This document shows, piece after piece, positions 18,054 to 25,963 of a stretch of DNA of 64,000 bases. Each line of letters opens with the position of its first letter. Position 1 is the stretch's first letter. The notes under the pieces are model-generated. The model worked only from the letters and a program-made list of their open reading frames with translations. It did not search any database and had not been told where the DNA came from. This DNA comes from Actinomadura terrae (GTDB taxonomy: Bacteria; Actinomycetota; Actinomycetes; Streptosporangiales; Streptosporangiaceae). The position numbers were made by a program, and so were the translations under genes. The stretch covers positions 372,001-436,000 of the forward strand of contig NZ_JAICDG010000005.1 of the NCBI RefSeq assembly GCF_022751215.1. The letters are read 5' to 3'.

Positions 18054-18955
18054 GGGGTCCTCCTCTGGGGCGTGGGAGCCTCGCTCGGGATGAGCGCGAG
18101 CAGCAGGCGGTTCAGCTCGGCGATCCGCTCGGCTCCGATCTCTGTATTCAGTTCCCGCTGGAAGTCGTCCATATCGTCGCGGGCCTCGCGGTGGCGCCGC
18201 CGCCCGTCCGCGGTGATGTGGAGCAGGTGCTCGCGGCGGTCGTCGGGGTTGCGGTCGCGGCGGATCAGCCCGGCGTGCTCCAACTCGTCGATCGACTGGA
18301 TGATCGCGGGGCCGCTCACGCCCATCAGCCCGGCGAGCCGCTGCTGCGAGCAGGGCTCGACGCCCGCCAGTGCGGTGAGCAGGCCGAAGTGGCGCGGCCG
18401 CAGGCCCCGCGAGGCGAGCCGCTGCTCGCCGCGCCGGCGGAGCCGGTGGTGGCAGCGGGCGATGAGGAAGCCGGGGCGCGCCAGCAGCTCGCCGGGCAGC
18501 GCGTCCCGCAGGTCGGGGATCAGGTCGAGCAGGATCGCGACGAGCCGGGCCCGCTCGTCCGCCGACAGGCACCCGAACGCGGCCCGGTCGGCCCCGTCGG
18601 CCGCCGCCCGCAGCTCCGCGCACGCGCGCTCCCCGGCCTCGGTCGCGCGCAGCGCGTACCGGCGGCGATCGTCCCGGTCGCGCTCGCGAACGACGTAGCC
18701 GGGGGTTTCGAGGCCGTCCACGACCTTGACCATGTCGGTGCGGCTGATGTCGAGCAGCGCCCCCACCCGGGCCTGCGACAGCGGCCCGGCGTGGATGAGC
18801 AGGAGCAGCACGCCGATCTCGCGCGGGTGGCGACCGGCGGGCATGGCCTCGGTGCCGTGCGCGTGGACATGGAGGAACGCGCGCTTCATCAGGTGCCCGG
18901 TGTAGTCGAGCAGCCCATGGCCGGCGCCGGGGGGAGTCATGTCTTCGCTGGTCAT
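18050..18955 (-). CDS. Fused double-MarR transcriptional regulator
   Basis: A 301-residue protein containing two complete MarR winged-helix units. The first (about 10-145) has LSQARVGALLDISRTDMVKVVDGLE and a wing RDRDDRRRYAL. The second (about 155-295) has CSQQRLAGLMGVSGPAIIQSIDELE and a wing RNPDDRREHLL. MarR proteins are normally about 150 residues and dimerise, so this looks like a covalent dimer. The region upstream of 18955 contains a TTAAG...CTTGACCATTAA stretch that could be its operator. It is co-transcribed with the small Rossmann-like gene. The ligand is unknown. Confidence 0.88.
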   Translation of the reverse strand: MTSEDMTPPGAGHGLLDYTGHLMKRAFLHVHAHGTEAMPAGRHPREIGVLLLLIHAGPLSQARVGALLDISRTDMVKVVDGLETPGYVVRERDRDDRRRYALRATEAGERACAELRAAADGADRAAFGCLSADERARLVAILLDLIPDLRDALPGELLARPGFLIARCHHRLRRRGEQRLASRGLRPRHFGLLTALAGVEPCSQQRLAGLMGVSGPAIIQSIDELEHAGLIRRDRNPDDRREHLLHITADGRRRHREARDDMDDFQRELNTEIGAERIAELNRLLLALIPSEAPTPQRRTP

Positions 18956-19185
18956 CGGTACAAGCCTAGCAAAGTTCCCGAATGATTAAGCTCCTTGACC
19001 ATTAAACGGGTGGACGCTACCGTGGAACCCGCTCAGACAGGCGGGACGCGGGGGGACCATGTCCGTTTTGTCACTGAATGTAATGCGATCGGCGCCCTTA
19101 TCGGACGTGCCGGATTTTACGGCGAATTTCGGTGACGATCGCCTCTGGCGTGATCGCTCCCCGGCTCCGGGAGGGGACGCCGGAC

Positions 19186-19223
19186 GTGTGCGGTGCGGCA
19201 GGCGGGGCCGCCGCACCGCACAC
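19186..19223. terminator. Perfect 14-bp stem-loop after the small HTH gene
   Basis: Arms 19186-19199 (GTGTGCGGTGCGGC) and 19210-19223 are perfectly complementary around a 10-base loop. It is 17 bases past the stop of the minus-strand HTH gene, where a terminator is expected. The rest of the 285-base gap (18956-19240) holds the promoter side of the double-MarR gene; I see no convincing gene there. Confidence 0.75.
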
Positions 19224-19240
19224 CCAGGAGCGCCCGGCGG

Positions 19241-19432
19241 CTAGGCCGAACGCCTGCTTTCCACCGCCGTCAGGTCGATGATTTCGTCAAGGTCGTACAG
19301 CGCCCTTCTCGTGGTGCCGTGCCGGGTGAGCTTGCGGCGGCTCGCCCACTTCCTGATCGTGGCCTCGGAAACGCCGGCGGCGAGCGCGGCGAGTTCGGTC
19401 GGAACGAGGCGTCCCGGCTTTCGCGGGGTCAT
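19241..19432 (-). CDS. Small MerR/excisionase-like helix-turn-helix protein
   Basis: 63 residues with VPTELAALAAGVSEATIRKWASRRKLTRHG, a helix-turn-helix of the MerR/Xis type. A short tail contains LYDLDEIIDL, as in excisionase-type DNA-binding modules that read a second element. It overlaps the stop of the upstream zinc-Cys gene by 4 bases. Such small HTH proteins occur both in mobile elements and near secondary-metabolite clusters. No integrase is present here, so an excisionase role is not supported. Confidence 0.75.
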   Translation of the reverse strand: MTPRKPGRLVPTELAALAAGVSEATIRKWASRRKLTRHGTTRRALYDLDEIIDLTAVESRRSA

Positions 19433-20094
19433 TCGGTGCCCCCCATGAGTTCGTCGCCCGGATTTTCTCTGCGCCGTAGCCGATGGGCTAGTTCAAGCCA
19501 TTGATGAGGACGCCAAACATGGCCCGCCTCGCACTTGACATCGCGCGTGCCACGGCCGTCCCATTCGCGTGGAGTGGCCATGATCTTCGCGCCGCAGCCG
19601 GGCCGGACGCATTCGCCGATCTCCAGCCGCCCGGCGTCCGGCGTCGAGTCCCGGCCGACCCGCGCCACCGCGGCGATCTCGTTGGCGAATTCGACCGCCG
19701 CGGAATGCGCCAGCATCCAGTCGAGATGGCGCAGGACGAACGCCGCCAGCGCGCGCGGCTCGCGCCGCTCCGGCCGGCACACCCGCCGCTCGTCGGCGAT
19801 GAGGGCCGCCCAGGACGCGAGCGTGGACACGATCGCCGACCGCGCGGCGACGGCCCTTTCGTTGAGCGTTATCCCAGTTCGGCGGCTCCCTCTGCGGATC
19901 TGGCCGACCGGCGGTCCGGCCGTGCGGGCGAGCGCGGCCGCGCACTCGTCGAAGAGGTCGGGGAGCTGCTCGACGGCGGTGCGGGTGGATTCGTGACACG
20001 CGGCGCAGACCCGGCTTCCGGGCCGCGGGGTCTGGCGCCGCCGCCTGGGTCGGGTGTCGCCGCAGCTAGGTCCGCCACAAAGAACTATGTCCAT
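19429..20094 (-). CDS. Zinc-cysteine protein resembling the OvmZ type
   Basis: 221 residues. The N-terminal Cys cluster (C-x4-C followed by RVCAACHES) precedes a helical middle region with the LPDLFDECAAAL segment. The C-terminal second zinc-like motif is GECVRPGCGAK followed by CEAGHVW. The layout resembles actinomycete proteins annotated after OvmZ of the oviedomycin (angucycline) locus; that likeness is from memory and untested. The ATG at 20094 is favoured over GTG 20103 because AGGTGA lies 7 bases upstream. It forms an operon with the small HTH gene. A DNA- or nucleic-acid-binding role is likely but unproven. Confidence 0.7.
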   Translation of the reverse strand: MDIVLCGGPSCGDTRPRRRRQTPRPGSRVCAACHESTRTAVEQLPDLFDECAAALARTAGPPVGQIRRGSRRTGITLNERAVAARSAIVSTLASWAALIADERRVCRPERREPRALAAFVLRHLDWMLAHSAAVEFANEIAAVARVGRDSTPDAGRLEIGECVRPGCGAKIMATPREWDGRGTRDVKCEAGHVWRPHQWLELAHRLRRRENPGDELMGGTE

Positions 20095-20874
20095 TTTGAT
20101 CACCTGACAACTAAGGACCAGTCAACGGGCAAGATGGGCGGGGACCATCGCGTGCATGCTCGGCACGACAGTTCAGCGATGCCCCTCGGCTCGCCTACCC
20201 TGTTTTCGCCGCCGGCGTCCGCCTGAGCGGCGAAGAACCCTCACGGTGAGAGAATTAGTACGCTACGTTCCCGGATACAAGCCCACAGCCGTATAGCCCC
20301 CCGTCGTTAATCTCGCGTTCCGCATCGATCATTGCTCGCGGTTTCCGCGGCGGCCTGTCCTCCGCCGCTTCACGATCGAACGCTAAGGAACCTGCCCTGG
20401 TTCCGTCCAGTCTGTGTACCAATCAACTGGATGTCCACACCTGGACATGCTCTTGCCCTAACTTCTCTTGCCCGCGCGCCGTCTCAGAGGTTTCATTGCG
20501 CGGCCGCGCCCGAGCATTGATCACCCCACCCGATGATCTTCAATCGCCGTTCGGGCCACATTTTGTGAATGCCACCTCACGTTATGAAATGAGCTCTGAC
20601 CGGCTCGTCTTTCCAGCTCGGAGCCGATCGGATTTCCGGCGTTGACATCCGTCGCCGGATGATGTCACGCTGATTCCGGCGGCAGAGCTGTGCACTCGGC
20701 CGAGACGGCACCGAGAACCTCTCCCGCCCCGCACGGTCTCACTCCGTGATCGCGATCTCCCTCCTCTTCCGCGGGTCCGTCCCGGCCCGGCGTCCCCTCG
20801 ACCATCGAGCGGAGCGCCCGCCCGGGATCGTGCCCATCTCGCCGACGCCCACGGTGGCCGCACAGGGCCCATCC
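20095..20874. other. 780-bp non-coding region upstream of the polyketide cluster
   Basis: No credible gene on either strand. It separates the minus-strand zinc-Cys operon from the plus-strand acyl-CoA carboxylase/polyketide genes. It contains a perfect ATGTCCA/TGGACAT palindrome (20431-20448) and a TTGACA at 20642-20647 whose matching -10 is weak. Base composition is lower in GC than in the flanking genes, as expected for a regulatory region. Confidence 0.6.
20431..20448. promoter_or_regulatory. Palindrome ATGTCCA-CACC-TGGACAT upstream of the polyketide cluster
   Basis: Perfect 7-bp arms with a 4-base spacer, about 430 bases upstream of the first carboxylase gene. It is a plausible operator for a dimeric regulator, such as one of the MarR proteins encoded in the cluster. 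Confidence 0.4.
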
Positions 20875-22554
20875 ATGTCGCTTCGGCGCGAGGCGGAGGA
20901 GACCTGGGAGGCAGGAGAGCCGGGAGAGGGTCCGGAGGCTTTGACAGTCCGCTCATTCGAGGAGTTGGCGACGTTGCCCACCCAGGGACAGACCGAGGAC
21001 GACCTCGCGCCGGACGGCCGGCTGGACGAACTGCGCGCCCTCAAGGAGACCGTGCGCCGCGGGGCCGACCCCGAGGCCACCCGGCGCCAGCACCGCAAGG
21101 GCAAGCTCACCGCGCGCGAACGCGTCGCGCTGCTGCTCGACGAGGGCAGCTTCACCGAGGTCGAGGGGCTGCGCAGGCACCGCGCGACCGGTTTCGGGAT
21201 GGAGCGGCGCAGGCCGCACTCCGACGGTGTCATCACCGGCTGGGGCACGGTCTTCGGCCGCACCGTCTTCGTCTACGCGCACGACTTCCGGATCTTCGGC
21301 GGCGCGCTCGGCGAGGCGCACGCCGAGAAGATCCACAAGGTGATGGACATGGCGCTGGCGGCGGGCGCCCCGCTGGTCGGCCTCAACGACGGCGCGGGCG
21401 CCCGGATCCAGGAGGGCGTGACCGCGCTCGCCGGATACGGCGGCATCTTCACCCGCAACGTCCGGGCGTCCGGGGTGATCCCGCAGATCAGCGTCATGCT
21501 CGGGCCGTGCGCGGGCGGCGCGGCCTACTCCCCCGCGCTCACCGACTTCGTGTTCATGGTGCGCGGCGTGTCCCGGATGTTCCTCACCGGGCCGGACGTC
21601 GTCCAGTCCGTCACCGGCGAGGAGGTCTCGCAGGAGACGCTCGGCGGCGCCGACATGCACGCGACGACGTCGGGGCTGTGCCACTTCGTGCACGACGACG
21701 AGGAGAGCTGCCTCGCCGACGTCCGCTACCTGATCTCGCTGCTGCCCGCCAACAACCGGGAGACCGCGCCGGTGCGCGTCACCCGCGACCCGGCCGACCG
21801 CCGCACCGACGCGCTCGAACGGCTGGTGCCGGCCGAGCCCCACCGGTCCTACGACGTGCGCGACGTCCTGGCGGAGATCCTCGACCTCGGCGAGTACATC
21901 GAGGTCCAGGCGCACTGGGCGGCGAACGTGGTCTGCGCGTTCGGCCTGCTGGACGGGCGGACGGTCGGCGTCGTCGCCAACCAGCCCGCCGTCCTCGCCG
22001 GGGTGCTGGACCTCGACGCCGGCCAGAAGGCCGCCCGGTTCGTCCGGTTCTGTGATGCCTTCAACATCCCGCTCGTGACGCTGGTCGACGTCCCCGGCTT
22101 CCTGCCGGGCGTGGACCAGGAGCACGGCGGGGTGATCCGGCACGGCGCCAAGCTGCTGTACGCGTACTGCGAGGCGACCGTGCCGCGCGTCCAGGTCATC
22201 CTGCGCAAGGCCTACGGCGGCGCCTACATCGTCATGGACTCCCGCTCGGTCGGCACCGACCTGTCGCTGGCCTGGCCCGGCAACGAGATCGCGGTGATGG
22301 GCGCCGAGGGTGCCGCGGGCGTGATCTTCCGGCGCGAGATCGCCGCCGCGCCGGACCCGGAGGAGGCCAGGAAGCAGAAGATCAAGGAGTACCGGGACGA
22401 GCTGATGCACCCCTACTACGCCGCCGAGCGGGGGCTCGTGGACGACATCATCGAGCCGGGCGAGACGCGCGCCGCGCTCTGCGGGGCGTTCCGGATGCTG
22501 AGCGCGAAGCACGCCGTCCCGCCCACCCGCAAGCACGGAATCCCGCCCCAATGA
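20875..22554 (+). CDS. Acyl-CoA carboxylase carboxyltransferase (beta) subunit
   Basis: About 559 residues from the ATG at 20875. Carboxyltransferase N and C halves are both present, with GRTVFVYAHDFRIFGG, the oxyanion-region GAGARIQEGV, CAGGAAYSPALTD, and the C-terminal KAYGGAYIVM. It would carboxylate acetyl-CoA (or propionyl-CoA) to give malonyl-CoA extender units, with the biotinylated alpha subunit encoded at 40232. The first 30-40 codons look unlike the family. TTG starts at 20941 or 20974 (the latter with GAGGAG 9 bases upstream) would give the usual 520-540 residues. It is the first gene of the polyketide operon. Confidence 0.9.
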   Translation: MSLRREAEETWEAGEPGEGPEALTVRSFEELATLPTQGQTEDDLAPDGRLDELRALKETVRRGADPEATRRQHRKGKLTARERVALLLDEGSFTEVEGLRRHRATGFGMERRRPHSDGVITGWGTVFGRTVFVYAHDFRIFGGALGEAHAEKIHKVMDMALAAGAPLVGLNDGAGARIQEGVTALAGYGGIFTRNVRASGVIPQISVMLGPCAGGAAYSPALTDFVFMVRGVSRMFLTGPDVVQSVTGEEVSQETLGGADMHATTSGLCHFVHDDEESCLADVRYLISLLPANNRETAPVRVTRDPADRRTDALERLVPAEPHRSYDVRDVLAEILDLGEYIEVQAHWAANVVCAFGLLDGRTVGVVANQPAVLAGVLDLDAGQKAARFVRFCDAFNIPLVTLVDVPGFLPGVDQEHGGVIRHGAKLLYAYCEATVPRVQVILRKAYGGAYIVMDSRSVGTDLSLAWPGNEIAVMGAEGAAGVIFRREIAAAPDPEEARKQKIKEYRDELMHPYYAAERGLVDDIIEPGETRAALCGAFRMLSAKHAVPPTRKHGIPPQ

Positions 22555-22742
22555 GCGCCGTGCTGCGCATTTCCGGGGGAACGCTGGACGCCGCCGAGCT
22601 GGCCGGGCTGGTCATGGCGCTCCATCTGGCGCGGCAGGCGTCCGCGTCCTCCGTCGTCGCACCCGGGGGGCGGAGCGTCCTTATACCTCCGCCGTTCGTG
22701 CCCCCGCACAGCTGGACGTGCAGGGAGCCCGGCCGTCCCTGA
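22551..22742 (+). CDS. Acyl-CoA carboxylase epsilon-like subunit
   Basis: 63 residues with the pattern LRISGGTLDAAELAGLVMALH, typical of the small actinomycete epsilon subunits that stimulate the beta/alpha carboxylase complex. It overlaps the beta gene by 4 bases (ATGA). Low complexity and short length make the family call tentative, but position and motif agree. Confidence 0.75.
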   Translation: MSAVLRISGGTLDAAELAGLVMALHLARQASASSVVAPGGRSVLIPPPFVPPHSWTCREPGRP

Positions 22743-22802
22743 CCCTGCTACCCCGATGTTCCCCCGATGCTCCCGATGGTCACCCGCCACCAGTGAAACG
22801 CG

Positions 22803-22830
22803 AGGCCGGGCCTGGCACCAGGTCCGGCCT
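22803..22830 (+). terminator. Intrinsic terminator or attenuator between carboxylase and oxygenase genes
   Basis: A 13-bp stem (22803-22815 with 22818-22830; one G-U pair) with a very short loop, followed by a pyrimidine-rich tail with T runs to about 22852. It separates the carboxylase genes from the oxygenase/PKS operon and may limit read-through. Confidence 0.65.
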
Positions 22831-22868
22831 TCCTCATCCCTTCTTCCTTTCCCAATCAGGGAGGTTTG

Positions 22869-24326
22869 GTGGACACGCCTGTCATCGTCGTCGGCGCCGG
22901 TCCCTCGGGGCTGGTCCTGGCGGCCGAGCTGCGCCTCGGCGGCGCCCCGGTCATCGTCCTGGAGAAGCTGAGAAAGCGCTCCGGGGAGTCGCGGGGGCTC
23001 GGATTCACCGCGCGCACGCTGGAGATGTTCGACCAGCGCGGGCTCGTGCCCCGCTTCGGCGAGGTCGAGACGAGCCCGCAGGGCCACTTCGGTGGCATTC
23101 CAATGGACTACTCGGTCCTCGCGGACGCCCATTTCGGGGCGCGCGGGATTCCGCAGTCGCGCACCGAGGAGGTACTGGAGGGCTGGGCGACCGGGCTCGG
23201 CGCCGACATCCGGCGCGGCGTCGAGGTCGTCGGCCTCACCGACGACGGCGAGGGCGTCGACGTCGAGGCGGTCGGCCCCGACGGCCCGCTGACGCTGCGG
23301 TCCCGCTACGTGGTCGCGTGCGACGGCGGGCACAGCACCGTCCGCGGGCTCGCCGGGTTCGAGTTCCCCGGCACCGACTCGACGATCGAGATGTTCCTCG
23401 CCGACGTCGGCGGCTGCGTGATCGAGCCGCGCCAGATCGGCGAGAAGGTCCCCGGCGGGATGGTGATGTCGGCGCCGCTCGGCGACGGCTTCGACCGCGT
23501 CATCGTCGTCGAGCGCGGCACCCCGCCGCGCCGGCGCACCAGCCCGCCCGACTTCGCCGAGGTCGCGGACGCGTGGCAGCGCCTCACCGGGCAGTCCCTG
23601 CACGGCGGCCACGCCCGCTGGGTCAGCTCGTTCGGCGACGCCACCCGACAGGTCACGCGGTACCGCCGGGGGAACGTGCTGATCGCCGGGGACGCGGCCC
23701 ACACCCACCTCCCGGCGGGCGGCCAGGGCCTCAGCGTCAGCGTCCAGGACGCCTTCAACCTCGGCTGGAAGCTCGCCGCCACCGTCCGCGGCCGCGCCCC
23801 CGACGGCCTGCTCGACAGCTACCACGACGAGCGCCACCCGGTCGGGGCGCGGCTGCTCATGAACACCCAGGCGCAGGGGATGCTCTACCTCAGCGGCGTC
23901 GAGATGGAACCGCTCCGCACGGTCTTCGGCGAGCTGATGGACGACCCGAACGTCCGGCGGCGGCTGGCCGGGATGGTCAGCGGCCTGGACGTCCGCTACG
24001 ACGTCGGGCCGGGCGCGCACCCGCTGCTCGGACGCCGCGTCCCCAAGGTCGAACTGCTCGTCGGCGACACCAAGACCAGCACGTTCGAGCTGCTGCACGG
24101 CGGCCGCCCGGTGCTGCTGCGGCTGCGCGCCGGCCTGGAACCGGCGGCGGGCCTCGCCGCCGAGGTCGAGGTCGTCGACGCCGAACCGCACGGGCTGCCC
24201 GACGGGAGCCCCCTGCACGGCACCGCGGCGCTGCTGGTCCGTCCCGACGGCTACGTCGTCTGGGCCGGCGACGACGGCTCCGAGCTGCGGGACGCCGCGT
24301 CCCCCTGGTTCGGTCCACCCCGCTAG
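22869..24326 (+). CDS. Class A FAD-dependent aromatic monooxygenase, angucycline PgaE/UrdE-like
   Basis: 485 residues. The FAD-binding GxGxxG is in VVGAGPSGLVLAAEL near the N-terminus, the DG motif is in VACDGGHSTVRG, and the GD motif is GDAAHTHLPAGGQGLSVSVQDA. A C-terminal thioredoxin-like domain follows (about 375-485), as in PgaE and UrdE. Those enzymes hydroxylate the angular tetracycle, typically at C-12. The GTG at 22869 has GGGAGG upstream; TTG 22866 is an alternative. It directly precedes the cyclase and minimal PKS, the classic angucycline order. The exact hydroxylation site is inference. Confidence 0.9.
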   Translation: MDTPVIVVGAGPSGLVLAAELRLGGAPVIVLEKLRKRSGESRGLGFTARTLEMFDQRGLVPRFGEVETSPQGHFGGIPMDYSVLADAHFGARGIPQSRTEEVLEGWATGLGADIRRGVEVVGLTDDGEGVDVEAVGPDGPLTLRSRYVVACDGGHSTVRGLAGFEFPGTDSTIEMFLADVGGCVIEPRQIGEKVPGGMVMSAPLGDGFDRVIVVERGTPPRRRTSPPDFAEVADAWQRLTGQSLHGGHARWVSSFGDATRQVTRYRRGNVLIAGDAAHTHLPAGGQGLSVSVQDAFNLGWKLAATVRGRAPDGLLDSYHDERHPVGARLLMNTQAQGMLYLSGVEMEPLRTVFGELMDDPNVRRRLAGMVSGLDVRYDVGPGAHPLLGRRVPKVELLVGDTKTSTFELLHGGRPVLLRLRAGLEPAAGLAAEVEVVDAEPHGLPDGSPLHGTAALLVRPDGYVVWAGDDGSELRDAASPWFGPPR

Positions 24327-24359
24327 TCAGGACCCCCTCGCGAGCGAAGGAGAGATCCG

Positions 24360-24686
24360 ATGCACAGCACCCTCATCGTCGCCCGGATGGCACCCGAGTC
24401 CGGGGCGGAGGTCGCGGAGCTGTTCGGCGCGTTCGACAAGACCGAGATGCCCGGGCTGATGGGCACCCGCCGCCGCCAGCTCTTCCACTACAAGGGCCTG
24501 TACTTCCACCTCCAGGACTTCGCCGACGACCACGGCGGCGAGGCCATCGAGCAGGCCAAGACCCATCCGCTTTTCGTGCGGGTCAGCGATGACCTCCGCG
24601 CGCACATCACCGCCTACGACCCCGCGACCTGGCGCTCGCCGTCCGACGCGATGGCGACGCGCTTCTACCACTGGTCCACCGAATGA
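24360..24686 (+). CDS. TcmI-family polyketide cyclase, angucycline fourth-ring type
   Basis: 108 residues, a small ferredoxin-like fold protein of the Cyclase_polyket family. MHSTLIVARMAPES, a central FGAFDKTEMPGLMGTRRRQLF and the C-terminal HWS are characteristic. Members such as TcmI, JadI and UrdF close late rings. With the C9 ketoreductase and aromatase downstream, the JadI/UrdF-like role (closing the angular ring) is favoured. It overlaps the KS-alpha gene by 4 bases and has AAGGAGAG upstream. The fold and order are strong evidence; regiochemistry is inference. Confidence 0.9.
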   Translation: MHSTLIVARMAPESGAEVAELFGAFDKTEMPGLMGTRRRQLFHYKGLYFHLQDFADDHGGEAIEQAKTHPLFVRVSDDLRAHITAYDPATWRSPSDAMATRFYHWSTE

Positions 24687-25963
24687 GCCGAGGGGGCGAC
24701 GCCTCGATGAGGCAGCGAGCAGTGATCACGGGAATCGGTGTGACGGCACCGGGCGGCATCGGCGCCAAGGCGTTCTGGAACCTGCTCGCCGAGGGACGCA
24801 CGGCCACCCGCACGATCAGCTTCTTCGACCCGGCGCCGTTCCGGTCCCGGGTCGCGGCGGAGATCGACTTCGATCCGGGGGCGCACGGCCTCGGGCCGCA
24901 GGAGGTCCGCCGGATGGACCGGGGCGCGCAGCTCGCCGTCGTCACCGCCGCCGAGGCGATGGCCGACAGCGGGTTGGAGCGCGATGGCCTCGACCCGCAC
25001 CGGGTCGGGGTCACGGTCGGGACGGCGGTCGGCGCGACGATGGGCCTCGACCGGGAGTACCGGGTGGTCAGCGACGGCGGCAGGCTCGACCTCGTCGACC
25101 ACTCCTACGCGGTCCCGCACCTGTACGACTACTTCGTGCCGAGCTCGTTCGCGAAGGAGGTCGCCTGGTCGACCGGGGCGGAGGGCCCGGCGACCGTCGT
25201 GTCGACCGGGTGCACGTCCGGGCTGGACGCCGTCGGCCACGCGATCGAGCTGGTCCGCGACGGCGAGGTGGACGTCATGGTCGCGGGGGCGTCCGACGCG
25301 CCGATCTCGCCGATCACGGTGGCGTGCTTCGACGCGATCAAGGCGACCACCGCGCGCAACGACGACCCCGAGCACGCGTCGCGGCCGTTCGACGGGTCCC
25401 GCAACGGGTTCGTGCTCGGCGAGGGGTCGGCGATGTTCGTCATCGAGAGCCTGGAGCGGGCGCGGCGGCGCGGCGCGCACGTCTACGCCGAGATCGCCGG
25501 GTTCGCGACGCGGTGCAACGCCTTCCACATGACGGGCCTGCGCCCGGACGGCCGCGAGATGGCCGAGGCGATCCGGGCGGCGCTGGACGAGGCGCGCACC
25601 GACCCGGCCGACGTCGACTATGTGAACGCGCACGGGTCGGGCACCAAGCAGAACGACCGGCACGAGACCGCCGCGTTCAAGCGCAGCCTCGGCGAGCACG
25701 CCTACCGGACGCCGGTCAGCTCGATCAAGTCGATGGTCGGGCACTCGCTCGGCGCGATCGGCTCGATCGAGATCGCCGCGTCGGCGCTGGCGATCGAGTA
25801 CGACCTCGTCCCGCCGACCGCGAACCTGCACACGCCCGACCCCGAGTGCGACCTCGACTACGTCCCGCTCACCGCGCGCGAGCAGCGCACCGACACCGTG
25901 CTCACGGTCGGCAGCGGGTTCGGCGGCTTCCAGAGCGCGATGGTGCTGCGGAGCGTCGCATGA
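24683..25963 (+). CDS. Type II PKS ketosynthase alpha
   Basis: 426 residues. The catalytic triad is Cys177 in VSTGCTSG, His317 in VNAHGSGTKQND and His354 in SMVGHSLGA. It extends the polyketide on the ACP with malonyl units, as a heterodimer with the CLF encoded next. It overlaps the cyclase gene by 4 bases and the CLF gene by 4 bases. A second ATG at 24707, in the same frame, could be the true start, as residues 1-8 are not conserved in the family. Confidence 0.97.
   Translation: MSRGGDASMRQRAVITGIGVTAPGGIGAKAFWNLLAEGRTATRTISFFDPAPFRSRVAAEIDFDPGAHGLGPQEVRRMDRGAQLAVVTAAEAMADSGLERDGLDPHRVGVTVGTAVGATMGLDREYRVVSDGGRLDLVDHSYAVPHLYDYFVPSSFAKEVAWSTGAEGPATVVSTGCTSGLDAVGHAIELVRDGEVDVMVAGASDAPISPITVACFDAIKATTARNDDPEHASRPFDGSRNGFVLGEGSAMFVIESLERARRRGAHVYAEIAGFATRCNAFHMTGLRPDGREMAEAIRAALDEARTDPADVDYVNAHGSGTKQNDRHETAAFKRSLGEHAYRTPVSSIKSMVGHSLGAIGSIEIAASALAIEYDLVPPTANLHTPDPECDLDYVPLTAREQRTDTVLTVGSGFGGFQSAMVLRSVA

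Noticed and set aside
19059..19244. A 61-residue plus-strand ORF with a GGGGGGA-like ribosome site
   Set aside because: It runs through the 14-bp terminator hairpin, uses atypical codons including TTA, and its C-terminal half is arginine/glycine noise. A TTGACC promoter-like sequence upstream was not enough to keep it.
19241..20094. Excisionase or integrative element
   Set aside because: The HTH protein resembles an excisionase, but no integrase, attachment repeats or tRNA site is in the region.
20332..20520. A 62-residue plus-strand ORF in the 780-bp gap
   Set aside because: No ribosome site, no codon bias and it runs through the palindrome; regarded as non-coding.
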